This document shows positions 45,606 through 56,296 of a stretch of 64,000 nt of DNA, in pieces. Each line of letters opens with the position of its first letter. The stretch's first letter is position 1. The stretch spans positions 43,139,935 through 43,203,934 of the forward strand of contig AP025041.1 in the NCBI GenBank assembly GCA_036186865.1, given 5' to 3'. The DNA is from Eustoma russellianum (Eukaryota; Streptophyta; Magnoliopsida; Gentianales; Gentianaceae). The position numbers were made by a program, and so were the translations under genes. The notes under the pieces are model-generated. The model saw nothing but the letters and a program-made list of their open reading frames with translations, ran no database searches and was not told the origin of the DNA.

Positions 45606-45897
45606 AAGTTGTATTCAAACAGTAAGGGTTCTAATAACCTCAGTCTCACATGAAAATGTAAGGATGTAAATCAGGTTTTTAAGGTTCACTAGTAGAAGTT
45701 TGTCATAGCACAGAGATGGCACAAAGAACCTATTGTCACCGAAGGAACGACTGACGGTTCAGGTCATTCTACGGGACAATAATGCTTCACACTGTGCAAG
45801 TAGTATAGAGTCTAAACTTTCTTGTCTTCCACAAAGTTCGAACTTTCGACGTTTCTTTTGAAACCTCATACCTTGTATTGGGATATATTCCGGGAAC
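45606..45897 (-). repeat. SINE, type D, with exact target duplication
   Basis: 292 bp flanked by a perfect 20-bp duplication (45586-45605 and 45898-45917, starting GCCTTTCGATT). On the minus strand the head reads ATATATCCCAATACAAGGTA and is followed by AAGTTCGAACTTTG (B box-like). Long flanking duplication plus a tRNA-like head marks it as a SINE. Confidence 0.75.
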
Positions 45898-45917
45898 GCC
45901 TTTCGATTATTTATCAA

Positions 45918-46439
45918 GTGGGCTTGTGGACAGCTGAAAAAGCGATCACCAAAGGAATTTGAAGGCATTTATTAAAATTCTTTTACTTGTGAGAGGACTT
46001 CAATTCTTATACCCCGGTACTTTTTAAAGAGATAAATAATAGTAATGGTAATTATAGATAAAATAATGGAAATATAATCGAATAAAAAAATAATTAAGGT
46101 ACAAAATCAGAAACTGAACCCTAGTGAGTGGTGTAAGCATGTTTAGGAAGAGGTCCAGTCGGAATTTGGGATTCACAGAAAAGCAGAAGGAAAAAAGCCA
46201 AAAAAAAGGGGGGGAAAGGAAAGAAATAAAAAAGGAAATGTCAAGGAAACAGAGGCTGCTGGGCAGTTGAAGGAGAAAAACTGAGGCAGGAAAAGGAAAA
46301 AAGAAAGAAAAAAAAAAAGAGCCTAGAACAAAATTGGGGTGTAGACATATTTAGAAGAGGTCCAGTCCACTAGGCTGGAGAAATCTTTTGAACTAGTAGG
46401 TGAAATTGCATTAGTTTCTAAGAGAAGGGTAGACAACAA
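45918..46439. other. Spacer with a purine-rich tract
   Basis: 46155-46325 is nearly all A and G on the plus strand. It is flanked by related copies of TTTAGGAAGAGGTCCAGTC (46141 and 46350). No gene recognised. Confidence 0.4.
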
Positions 46440-46610
46440 CAACAAAAAATACAATAACAATCATATCCAGTATATCCCGACGAAAGTAACAGATATTGCT
46501 AGGGTCTAAGGAGGATGAGAGACAGTCAACAATAATTTCATCCCAAACGATAAAGAGTTTGCTTTCAGTGAGACCTCCAACTATATATGTATCTGCATAG
46601 ATCACAAAAT
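46440..46610 (-). mobile_element. RTE LINE 3' end fragment
   Basis: CAACAACAAC then TATCCAGTATATCCCGACG and TTGCTAGGGTCTAAGGAGG on the plus strand: the complement of the RTE 3' end with its TTG repeats. Confidence 0.7.
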
Positions 46611-46849
46611 AATAGTAATATAGTGTGTTAGTGTACTAGTAAATGATATGACACAATAATAGGAATATGATGTGCTAATGTACCAGTGAAAAAATCTAAT
46701 AAACACAAATAAAAATCTTCTTAAATCAAGATAGTTATAACCGTGTATATGCACAATTAAAGGATGTAAAAACTGTAAAAACTAGTTCACCTTGGGTTTG
46801 AATCTTGGTCACTTGGGAAGAATCCTGGGGATGAAACCTGTTGGAAAGG

Positions 46850-48034
46850 ATTTATTTTTAGTATAATACAGAGACAATTTAGTATAAGGTATAGCATTAT
46901 GTGTCTAATTTTAAGAAAGGTGTTAAGGAGCTAATTAATAGATTTACTTAAGCAAGTTATAACGACGAGACGGTTAAAGGTTTACTAATAGAAATGCATA
47001 GGGAATAATTATTTTAGTGATACCTTTAAGTAATGATATTGACTCTATAATTGTTTAGGTTCGAGAGAACGATAAGAAATTAAGTATCCGATTTGAGATA
47101 AATGGTCTAACATTTTCTTGTGTTTTGCAAAAGTGGTTTTACAAAATTATGTTTTCTTAAATGTCTATTTTAATATTAAAATGGTTCATGTAGAAGTATG
47201 TTGTGTTCTATGAATTATATGCTTTATGTGAAATTTTATTGATGATATGTGATTTATGAAATGAGAAGTTTTTGTGTTCTTAAATGAAGTATACTAGTGT
47301 CGCACGACTTCTCAAATGATGAAAGTATATATCATATATTATGTGGTCTAGCAATTCGCAAGCAAGTTGATAGAGCGTCCGAACATGGGGGTGATGAACC
47401 ATGCCCACGTCTCATAGTGTGGATCCATGAACCTTTCTAGAGAGGGGTTCTTCGAGACGTAATACTCTATCGAATTGTATAAATTACTTAAGAGCGAAAA
47501 AAAGTAAAGGTGCTATATATAATTTTTAAAGATGGAAAACTTGATGTTTTTGTATTATATTTATTATATGAAATTTTTTATTATTTCAAAATTTGTTTGT
47601 CGTCATACATGATCCCACAGAAATTAATCGGATTACTTAGCACGTTGTTTTGATAACACCACCACTTACTATTTCTGCACATGAGAAATACTAAGAGTAT
47701 ATTCACATTGAGAAAGATGATGAATAGGGATGATGAAGAAACTCGGAAGATAATCTGTTTACTAGTTATTTGATACCTTACTTAGTATTTCTGGATTTAT
47801 TTCATGTGAGTGATTATTTTGAATGTGAGACTAGTTTATTTTAGCGATATGATATTTATTTTGGTCGAGGATTGTTTCAGATGTTATATTGAATGGTTTT
47901 AGTTATTTCTACTAAGTTTTATTTATTTAATTAGGATTGATGTAATTATGACGTCATTTTGAGAAAGTCTTGTACTTGTTAGAAAAAGGTACGGCAAATG
48001 TGATGTCTTAAGTATTAGGGTTCGGATCGTGTCA
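46850..48034 (-). mobile_element. LTR-like fragment
   Basis: CACCACCACTTACTATTTCTGCAC (about 47659) parallels CACCACCACTCACC-TTTTGCAGG in the solo LTR at 49256-50796. The right end (inverted TGACACGATCCGAACCC) is a typical plant gypsy-type LTR start. The left limit is a guess. Confidence 0.3.
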
Positions 48035-48244
48035 TTTATATGCTAGAAGGAAATTCATTTGTACATTTAACTCTCGAGTCAAAACATATAAAAAAGTATG
48101 TCTATCCACATATACAAAATCTTTTGAAAGACCTAAAACAACTGAATTGTGTATGCTATATGATACTTTTTTAGACATAAAATGGCAACAAATAACTTTG
48201 TTAACAGCACAGTTATATAATTTAATTTGATGGTCTCTAAGGTA

Positions 48245-48427
48245 CGACGGCGAGCTTTTGAGCAACTGGTAAAGTTGATGTTTTGTAACTTTGAGTTTAC
48301 GGATTCGAGCTATGGAAACAGTCTCTTGCACAAACTGTAAGGTAATGGTATGTACATCAAATCGCAAAGCGACACATCCCCTCTCCAGACCCTACGCAAA
48401 ACGGTGGAGCCTAATACATCAGGAACA
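48245..48427 (+). repeat. Au-type SINE
   Basis: Complete: head AGCAACTGGTAAAGTTGATG, B box-like TTTACGGATTCGAGC, GGAAACAGTCTCTTGCAC, CATCAAATCGCAAAGCGA, CTCCAGACCCTACGC. Flanked by a 12-bp duplication with one mismatch (48233-48244 and 48428-48439). Confidence 0.85.
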
Positions 48428-48502
48428 GTCTTTAAGGTATAAGTAAAAAAATCATACTCATAATCACCAAATCAAACACAATGTTGTGTATGTAAATGCT
48501 TT

Positions 48503-48553
48503 ATTATTATATATATATATGTATGTACACATATATATATATATATATATATG
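48503..48553. repeat. AT dinucleotide microsatellite
   Basis: Two runs of (AT)n separated by a short GTATGTACAC stretch. Confidence 0.9.
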
Positions 48554-49095
48554 AATCTGATGCCAAATTTACTTTCTCCACCTATATGTCACCATTAATA
48601 TTGACTTTTCTTTGATGAGGGGTGGGTTCTCCCCTCACCTGTACCAGAGGCCCCTTAGCCAGGTGGGATGTAAATCGAGGGATGTGCTCCACCGGCAGCC
48701 CTGCAAAGGGAGAGGACACACGAGACTCAGTCAGCCCAGAGGCAACCTTTGTAATATTTCAACAAGGATTGTCTCCACACGGACTCCACACAATATTTTC
48801 ATATTGTTAAAGTAATATCACATTGAATGAATTCTCACTGAGAAAGGGAAATTTCAAGAGAAAAGAACAATAAAGTGCACTTAAAAGAGAAAAATATCCA
48901 CTTGAATTTTGGATGTAGTACGTTTCAAGAAACAATCCACATCAATCCTTTGTCCATTTGGGGAAATTTGTGTATGGCCACTTGGCCGTTGGTTTTTTCT
49001 AGCTGTAATGCACAGCGACATTATCTGGATCTTTAAAAGGTTTATGAGTTTATCCAGCGTGGTACTTGCCAACTCTCCATGAATTAGCAATAAGA
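48554..49095. other. Spacer with a GC-rich patch
   Basis: 48615-48735 is unusually GC-rich for this window (CCCCTCACCTGTACCAGAGG, CACCGGCAGCCCTGCAAAGG). Its frames are short and unconvincing. Confidence 0.3.
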
Positions 49096-49255
49096 AGCTC
49101 CGCGACGTAGTATAGTTGGTATCGAATTGAGAATTAATACTAAAAAAGCAAAAGTTCGAATACAGAGACACGTACAGTGTAGGTGTTACTGCTAGTTTGC
49201 AGGGGTACTTTGAGGAGGGTGCTCCACTTCTGCTAGTTTGTAGGAGACACCATGT

Positions 49256-50796
49256 GTAGCGTCCCGCTCCTAAGCCCTAACATTACATATAGTCGTACTC
49301 CTGCTCACCTGAGAAAAAATAGAGTATTATATAAAAAGTTCCGGATAAGTGCGTTGAAAGAATAAGAGTAATTCAAAGGAGAAGGGATTTGTGGTGTAAA
49401 TGTGAAGTTGAAGAGAAAATTTAATAAACAAATAATTAACTTACAGGTTCAATTTTGAAGATTCCAGAGAATAAGTTGAACATGTAGAAGCAGAGATTTT
49501 TATGGTAACCTTCTTCACGTCCGAGCATAGAATAAGAAAGTTAAGCGACCGATAAGAGGTAAGTGGTCTATTTGTGCTCGTTATGTCGTCATGCATTAGA
49601 GATAAGTGGTTTATTTGTGCTTGTTGTGTTTATCATGCATCAATGTGTTGTTTGTTGCATATCTGCAATTGGATTTTCTCTATATGCGAGTTGTGTGTAT
49701 ATGTGAGGTATGTAAGTATATATGAACTGGGTGTATGTATGGTTGTTCGATTCAATGCGTATCGCATGTGTATATGGATGTGCTGGGGTATACATGTACG
49801 TATATATGCACGTGTATAGGCACGGACGTATATATGAGTATAGATACACCGGATTATGTATGGTTATGCATTTGCATTCATGGCACAAGCATTGCATTGG
49901 TCCTACGGGACGTGCGGCCTTATGAGGCGTGTGGTCCTACGGGACGTGTGGCCTGACGAGGCGCTTGGTAGGATCACCTCGAGGTTCATGCGTTGCGTGG
50001 TAGAGAGACATGCATTCGTGTGTTGAGATTTCGTTGCGTGTGACACGTAGAGAAAGACATGCATCATGAAGTTGCGCATTATTATGTGGAGTGACTTACT
50101 TTTCACAGTTCATTTATTCCATTGGCATGTATTGTTCTCTTCTTTGATTATGTGATTATTTGTTTGATGTGTATATTATATTTGAGAAGAGCATGCATCA
50201 CGGTAATGCAGATTGAGTGATGGATCTTGTTTGACTATTCTCGATGTGTCAGCTGTTAAAGATATTCGAGTGAATTTAATTGAGTACTAGAGACATGTAT
50301 GTTGATTTATAAATGTTTTCCGTAATTGTATCTGTACGTATGATTTCTATAATGGGTATAGATAGGCTTCTTACTAAGCCCGTTGATTTGGCTCACACCA
50401 CCACTCACCAGTTTTGCAGGTAAGAGAAGTTAGGATATGCTTACACAGGAGTTAGCATACCGTGGAGGATCGAGACGAGAAATTTCGAGACTAAGGATAT
50501 ATAGAAAAGTCTTTCGAGTGTTGGTTGAGACAGTTATTTCGATATTCGAGGTTTATGTATTTCCGAGATTAGTGTTTATATACATTTGATATTGTATTTA
50601 TTTAGAATTTCTTAGGCATTGTATTGATGATGATGGTTATGTTATCAAGGATTTTAGTAATGACTTCCGCTGGCATCGATTTTACGTTATTATAATGACG
50701 TGTAGTTGATTTGTATCGACGCCTTGTAGTTCTCTTAGTAGACTCCGGCGGGTGCGCTGCTCCCGATGTTAGGACTCAGGAGCCGGGCGCTACACC
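49256..50796 (-). mobile_element. Solo LTR, probably Ty3/gypsy type, with long inverted ends
   Basis: 1541 bp starting TGTAGCGTCCCGCTCCTAAG and ending in a sequence whose inverse starts TGTAGCGCCCGGCTCCTGAG. The terminal 29 bp pair at 25 positions. It is flanked by CCATG/CCTTG (4 of 5), a gypsy-sized duplication. The inverted right end matches the start of 17808-20100, so I orient it minus. It has no coding frame. Inside are a two-unit 34-bp repeat (49899-49966) and a TG/TA-rich stretch (49690-49860). Confidence 0.75.
49899..49966 (+). repeat. Two-unit 34-bp tandem repeat
   Basis: GGTCCTACGGGACGTG starts at 49899 and 49933, each followed by GGCCT and GAGGCG words. Confidence 0.85.
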
Positions 50797-50965
50797 TTGT
50801 GTGGGTCACCTAGGAGGCCATTGGACACCTGATTTGCATACTTCATGCTGCTCCATGGGGCTGAGACAGTGGGGCCCTTAGGACGAGGGATTTCGTCTTT
50901 TGCTACCAAGCAATAAGAGTTACTCCGATAGGATTGGATCTGACTCAGAACTAAAGATGTTTTCG

Positions 50966-51120
50966 ATGTAATAGGATTCCGTATTTGCGCAGGGTTCGAA
51001 GAGAAACCGGACTTCGCGATGTGATGTACGCAGCTTTGTCCTATTGTACAAGAGGATGTTTCTGTAGCTCAAACACATGACTTTGAGGTCACAAAATAGC
51101 AACCTTATCAGTTGCTCCAA
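50966..51120 (-). repeat. Au-type SINE
   Basis: On the plus strand GTATTTGCGCAGGGTTCGAAG, ACTTCGCGATGTGATGTACG, AAGAGGATGTTTCTGTAGCTC and ATGACTTTGAGGTCACAAA: the complement of Au. Confidence 0.78.
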
Positions 51121-51327
51121 ATATAAAAATTAGTGTGCATTTGTTGATTTAGAAAAATATTATCGGGATAAACCTCTCTTGTTTGTAAGAGATGACTCTC
51201 CGTTGGTAGTTTAAAGTTAACGAATTGTACATTAACTTATATACCTAGTTATGCATAAGATCTAAAAACCGGATTTTACATGTCTTATCTAACCTGGATG
51301 GGTTCTAGACTAACATACCTAAACGTG

Positions 51328-51612
51328 GTAGCTAAAGGTGAAATCTTTTGTCATGGGAGCGTCTAGCGCCTCCAGTCCTATGAAGCATTGTGGAGGATGC
51401 AAATCAGGTGTTCATTGGCCTCCTAGGCTGGTGAGGCCTTACATGGTGACCCACACAAAGTGCCTCCTACAAACTAGCAGAAGTGGAGCAATTGCCTCCC
51501 TACATACTAGCAGAAGTAGAGCACTCACACTATGCGTATCTCCGGATTCAAACTCGTGCCTTCATGGTAACAATTTTTAACTCGAGTACCAACTGGACTA
51601 CATCCTGAGAGC
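51328..51612 (-). repeat. SINE, type C, complete
   Basis: On the minus strand the head starts near GCTCTCAGGATGTAGTCCAG at 51612 and the tail ends in TTTTGTCATGGGAG-complement DNA. It is flanked by 16-bp duplicates agreeing at 14 positions (51312-51327 and 51613-51628). A short segment is doubled (CTAGCAGAAGT words near 51475 and 51507). Confidence 0.8.
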
Positions 51613-51842
51613 AACACACCTAAACTTGTTAGTTCGCAAACGCAAACACATAATATAATAATAAAAGATTAAATACGAAAACGACATGCATTTAAAAGGA
51701 GGACGACATAAAAATAAAAGATTGAAAGCTAAAACAACGTACAATTAGAAGAAAATGTGGGTGGCAATGGAATACTCCCTATTAACTCAAACATGATTTA
51801 GCATGAGAAGCAACACAAGGAGATACCTTTGTTCCGTTTAAT

Positions 51843-52027
51843 ATCTGAGGAGCTAAAAGTGAAGTAAAATATGAAGCTTTCAATGACGTGTCGCCGTGTG
51901 TACAAAAGAAGTTTTTTAAGAAGGCGGTGTTGCACTTTTTCTTTAAAAAAGAAAACTTCTTTTGTACACGTAACGACACGTGATTGAAGGACTCATATTT
52001 TAACTCACTTTTAGCCTCATCAGATCT
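51843..52027. mobile_element. Foldback MITE
   Basis: The two halves are long inverted repeats (over 60 bp) meeting near 51935. The left end reads ATCTGAGGAGCTAAAAGTGA; the inverted right end reads ATCTGATGAGGCTAAAAGTG. Inner parts share ACGTGTCG and TGTACAAAAGAAG. A relative is at 53955-54148. Superfamily unassigned. Confidence 0.78.
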
Positions 52028-52242
52028 GAACCGCCTTTGTTGAGCTTCTCAAAGTGTTTGTTAATGCTGCATCAATCTTCTCCCAACATTAGTCAACATT
52101 GCCGGCGAGGTGGAAACTGTTGAATTTCTTCAATGTTTCATTCACAATTTGGAATTTGCTCTCTTCCATCCCACATCAGGACCATTTTGAAAAGGGACGG
52201 ATGCTGGTCACCCTTTATTTTAAGTCTAATTTGTTTTGTATT

Positions 52243-52432
52243 AAAGGACGTTCTCGGTTCTTTATACTTCCACGTTTGTAGAGGGTCTGTGGAGTAGTCG
52301 GATCGTTTCGCGATTTGATGTACGCAGATTTATCCTACACTTTGTGCAAGAGGCTATTTCTGCAGCTCGAATCCGTGATCTCAATGTCACGAAACAGCCA
52401 CCTTACAAAGTTGCCCAAGGCGCGCCCTCGAA
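52243..52432 (-). repeat. Au-type SINE
   Basis: GATCGTTTCGCGATTTGATG, CACTTTGTGCAAGAGGCT and TCGAATCCGTGATCTC on the plus strand: complement of Au, close to complete. Confidence 0.8.
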
Positions 52433-53071
52433 TTAGTTTCGCATTCTATTTGTAAAAAGGGTAATCATATATTTATGTGTAAAGCGTCATCTTATAATCA
52501 TTTATATGTTTTCCTTTTTCTACTTATTCATTACTACAACACTAATTCGATGTAGTACAATCATCGTAAATTAGTGACTAGTCAATGATCATATAGTGAA
52601 ATTTTTAAATAACCCAATACATATAGTGTCATTATGATGTTCAAAGACAGTCGAATTGAGTTGTCTTTTTTATTTATTAAGATATACATATCCAATAAGC
52701 CTAGATATAAATAATATTTGAATCCGGTATATAAATCAATAACCAGGGTTTCTCAACTCTGAGAAAATAGTGTTTTTTATTTTTATATTTATATGCAAGG
52801 AAAAAAAGCGATAATATATGGGTTTATATGCAGTCAAGCTCTTGAATACAATTTAAACAAGTCAAATTTTGTGGGTTATTATTTTCATTTTACTCTTAGG
52901 CTGTCATAAAAAAAAAAGAAATTATGTAGGTGTTAGATGTATAATAGAAACTTTAACTACATATATTTATTATTTGTAAAAAAATAAATAATATTTTTTA
53001 GGGGAAAAAACACTAGTTTGAGGGGGCGGAGTAATATGTGGATTCCTAACTTGGTCTGTATGATCGCTTTA
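52433..53071. other. AT-rich spacer
   Basis: Nothing recognised. Confidence 0.35.
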
Positions 53072-53734
53072 GGTCATGTCCAACTCAAAACACCAAGTTT
53101 TGCACCAAATCACAGTGCAATAAACAGTAAAAAAATACTCCAACCACAAACACTAAATCTAACACTAAATAAGAATATTCCTTAAAGATTCTTCTATCAT
53201 TCTATTTTTAATTCATTATTATAAATAATTTAACACAAATTTAACATTCATATAAATTTAACATAAGTATGCATTCCAGATTATTGAATTGTTATTAGTT
53301 TAATTTGTATCTATATTATATTAGTTATTTTATAAGCTTGTTGCTAATTAAGTTTTATTGTTGTGAAATATTTTATGGTATGTTTCTAATATACTTTATT
53401 TACTAATGTAACTTTGTTCTAAATTATTAGTTATGAATCTTATTTTATTTTTAATTTTTTGTTATATAATATTTTCTTTTAACGAAATTAAAATTCTTAT
53501 ACCGAAATTCTTTTTTCTTATAACAAATTTCACAAAATTAAAATTCTTATAACGAAATTAACAAAATTAAAATTTTTTAAGGTAATTAAAATAGTGATGT
53601 GACGGATGAATAGTGATTTGGTGTAATAAATAGCAACACTATTCATTTTCACCTATTTGGTGCAACATTTGGTACATGGTTACATGTGTTTTTTTGCACC
53701 AAATGGATGTTTTGGTGCATGGGTGGAGATGGCC
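53072..53734. mobile_element. PIF/Harbinger-like MITE
   Basis: 663 bp, very AT-rich inside, with inverted ends GGTCATGTCCAACTC and (inverted right) GGCCATCTCCACCCA, both followed by CACCAA-type words. TTA flanks both sides (53069-53071 and 53735-53737), the PIF/Harbinger duplication. No transposase frame. Confidence 0.65.
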
Positions 53735-53954
53735 TTAGAGTTTTTTTTGGCCTTAGAGTTTTTTTTTGGTGAGGGACTCTTGAATATATGTGAAGGGACA
53801 GAATTCAAGTTGGTTTCCTCCTCTTTCTTTCTTATCTGTTTCTTCTTTTATTTTCCCTTTTTTCTGTTTTCTTTTCTTTTCTGGGAAGGGGATAACATCA
53901 ACCCCTCCCCCCCCCCTCCATTCCTTTCTTGCTCTTGTCTCGTTCCACCATAAC
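53735..53954. other. Pyrimidine-rich spacer
   Basis: A local doubling of GGCCTTAGAGTTTTTTTT (53731-53766) and a long C/T tract (53815-53930). Frames across it are low-complexity. Confidence 0.4.
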
Positions 53955-54148
53955 GGGGATGAGATCAGAAGAGGCCTCATATGAAACAAATTATGAGGCC
54001 TCCAATCATGTGACGCCACGTGTATAAAAGAGACTGCTCTTTACTTTTTTTCTTTTTCAAAATAAGACCCTTTTGTACACGTGACGTCGTGTGATTGGAG
54101 GCCTCATATTTTGCTTCACATGAGGTCTCCTAAGATCTCATCCCCATA
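53955..54148. mobile_element. Foldback MITE
   Basis: Ends GGGGATGAGATC and inverted GGGGATGAGATC, with inverted similarity over about 75 bp (GAGGCCTCCAATCA, GTCACGTGTACAAAAG-like). Related to 51843-52027 in the inner part. Target duplication not clear. Confidence 0.8.
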
Positions 54149-54299
54149 GGGGTAGGAGATTATGGTGTTTAGTTCTCTTCCTAACACGATCCATTATATA
54201 GCTAACACGATCCATTATATAGGTATTTTTATGTTTTTTTTAAAAGAAAATATTGTTATAGTTTTTAAAAATAAATTGTAAATAGATCGTTTTCGTTAT

Positions 54300-54466
54300 A
54301 CTAGGTTCTCACATTTACGCAAAGTCTACAGAGAGACCGGCCGGATCTTTTTACGATATGATGTACGTAGCCTTACCCTACACTTTTTTGCAAGAGGAAG
54401 TTTCTAAAGTTCGAACACGTGATTTTAAAATCACAAAACAACAACATTGTCAGTTGCTCCAAACTA
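54300..54466 (-). repeat. Au-type SINE
   Basis: ACATTTACGCAAAGTCTACAG, GATATGATGTACGTAGCC and TTGCAAGAGGAAGTTTC: complement of Au, moderately diverged. Confidence 0.75.
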
Positions 54467-54693
54467 CGTTTTATCGGTTGACAAAAATATGTATCTGAAG
54501 TTAATAACATAGAAAAATCGTTTAGTCAGAAAGAATATCAAGAATTTATACATAATCGCAGAAATCAATCAAACAAAAAATTATATTGTACATAAGTTCT
54601 CAGTAAGTCAATTAATCAAGCACCAATATTAATCAGGCCCGTTAGGTTATAATTTAACGTTACAACACAATTCGTCTAAACAGTTTGAAAAAT

Positions 54694-54862
54694 GAGGGTG
54701 AGTCTTGGAACAAGTTTGATGCTTTGTAATCTTGAGGTTATGAGTTCGAGCCTCGTAAACAGCCTCTTGCATAAAGTGTAGGATAAGACTACATACATCA
54801 GATCGCGAAGCGATCCAACCTCCAATTCTGCGCAAACACGGGAGTCTAGTACACCGAAAACA
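54694..54862 (+). repeat. Au-type SINE
   Basis: GAGGTTATGAGTTCGAGCC, AACAGCCTCTTGCATAAAG, CATCAGATCGCGAAGCGATC in Au order. It ends less than 30 bp from the stop codon of small-gene copy 3. Confidence 0.82.
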
Positions 54863-54889
54863 CCAACTTAAAAAATATAGTTTACATGC

Positions 54890-55398
54890 TTAAATAGTAG
54901 AACTTGAAGTGAAAGCCACAGACAAAGAAGAAGGAGCTGATATTTTCGGCCATTTTTTCTTGAATATTTTTGGAACCCGTCTGATAGAAGAAGAAGAAAT
55001 TTTAGTGTGGAGGCTCCGTATGTCTTGCTTGTACTGTTGAGTAGGGCTGTAAACGAGCCGAACGAGCCGAGCATTGCGTTGTTGAAGCTCTGTTCATTTA
55101 GCTTAGCGAACGATCCGAGCTTGTTCGTTTATTTAAACGAACATATTTACTTGTTCAAGCTTGGTTCGTTTAACTCACGAACAACATTAACGAGACGAAC
55201 ACCTTAAACGAACGGTGCCACTTACTGAGTTCGAACAGAAAAATGTGTTCAAGCTCTGTTCATTAACCTTTTATCCGAGCCGAACTCGAACTCGAGCTCG
55301 AACAAACGAGCCGAACAACCTAACGACTTGGTTTATTTACAGCCCTACTATTGAGTCATTAGTGAGATTTCTGCAAGGCCTGCACCTGCTGTTAACAT
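54890..55398 (-). pseudogene. Small serine-rich protein, family copy 3, split by a hAT MITE
   Basis: The minus strand starts with ATG at 55398 (MLTAGAGLAEISLMTQ) and is cut by the MITE at 55042-55347. The frame resumes beyond it with QYKQDIRSLH, a Ser run, RRVPKIFKKK and a stop at 54890-54892. Leaving out the MITE and one target copy would give a frame of about 60 codons with no other lesion, so the MITE appears to be the only coding break. With the MITE present, translation would stop almost at once within it. A TATA-like TATTTATA is at 55541-55548. The upstream module is interrupted by a piece resembling a type B SINE (about 55573-55630). Confidence 0.8.
55042..55347. mobile_element. hAT-type MITE inside small-gene copy 3
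   Basis: 306 bp with inverted ends TAGGGCTGTAAA, flanked by 8-bp duplicates CTGTTGAG and CTATTGAG (55034-55041 and 55348-55355, 7 of 8). The interior is built from GAGCCGAACGAGCC-like words. Same family style as 24236-24701 and 55815-56105. Confidence 0.92.
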
Positions 55399-55814
55399 TT
55401 TTTTCAAATGAATATTTGAAGATTTTCAATGGAAAAAGCAACTAAAAATATTGGTGTATTTATTCACTTATATCCTTTTTTGGACCATTGATTTGAGAAA
55501 GGAAGTTTGAGTTTGTGGGAGATTATGGGATGGTGAAGTGTATTTATAGAAATATTTGCACACGAGACATGTTTCGTACATCCAACCTCTTATACTCGTC
55601 ATAGACGGAAAACTTCTAAAGCTAATGTTGTTTTTACACACTTGGGTAGCAAGACAAAGCCATATTTAGCAAGTTGATGGGTTGGGATTGATATAATATT
55701 AGGTGACATGATGTTGATATATTCCACTATTTCTTTTGTCTCTAATCTCAAACCATTTAAAACACATTTTCTTATGACTATAACAAAGAGCCTTGGTAGA
55801 ATTATGACTATAAC
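55399..55814 (-). promoter_or_regulatory. Disturbed promoter region of small-gene copy 3
   Basis: TATTTATA (55541-55548) and TGCAAATATTTCTATAAATA on the minus strand match the core of copies 1 and 2. The TTTGTCTTGCTACCC counterpart of their upstream module lies about 100 bp farther out (55645-55665), displaced by a segment resembling the type B SINE tail. Confidence 0.45.
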
Positions 55815-56105
55815 TAGGGCTGTTGAACGAACCGAACAGTTCGCGAACTGTTTGAGTTTTGTTTGTGTTTGGTTCGTATTCGTTCGGTAATTATTTGTTA
55901 ACGAACTGAATTTGAACAGGTATTCGGGTTCGTTTAGTTAAACGAGCCAAACTGTTCATGAACGGTTCGGCTCGTTTAAACAGTTATAAGGTTATCGAGC
56001 CGCACTCAAACTAATTTTAAAGTTTGTTTAGCTAAACGAACCGAGTCAACTAATCCGAATTCAAAAATCTAGTATTCGATTCGGCTCAGTTCGTTAACAC
56101 CCCTA
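55815..56105. mobile_element. hAT-type MITE
   Basis: 291 bp with ends TAGGGCTGTTGAACG and inverted TAGGGGTGTTAACGAAC, flanked by perfect 8-bp duplicates ACTATAAC (55807-55814 and 56106-56113). Confidence 0.92.
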
Positions 56106-56235
56106 ACTATAACAAAGGGCCTTTGTGGAAACCGGTTTTATTACGTGACCGGATAAAATCGGATAAATTTTGTCTCCATTCTTAAGTCATTTATAACACA
56201 TCTCGTGATTTTTCTTCTTGATATAGCAAAAATAA

Positions 56236-56296
56236 GAGGTTGTGTCTTGAAGTAACTGCTAAGGTTGTTGCTTTGTGACATTAAAGTCACGGTTTC
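56236..56296 (+). repeat. Au-type SINE, 5' part only
   Basis: GTTGTTGCTTTGTGACATTAAAGTCACGG reaches the B box and then stops where the copia LTR begins at 56297. The remaining part is not found after the truncated copia, so it was lost. Confidence 0.7.

Larger units (their letters stand above)
49096..50908 (+). repeat. SINE, type C, interrupted by a solo LTR
   Basis: The SINE occupies 49096-49255 and 50797-50908; reading across joins the conserved ACACC-TTGTGTGGGTCACC block. Flanked by AGCAATAAGA (49086-49095 and 50909-50918). Confidence 0.8.

Noticed and set aside
48245..48427. tRNA-like A and B boxes as a tRNA gene
   Set aside because: The B box is followed by an Au SINE tail and the cloverleaf cannot be completed; the same holds for the other SINE heads.
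49574..49956. Tyr/Cys-rich plus-strand frames
   Set aside because: They come from a TG/TA-rich stretch in the solo LTR.
53657..54019. Frames rich in Phe/Ser (plus) or Lys/Glu (minus)
   Set aside because: They are translations of a pyrimidine tract and a foldback MITE.
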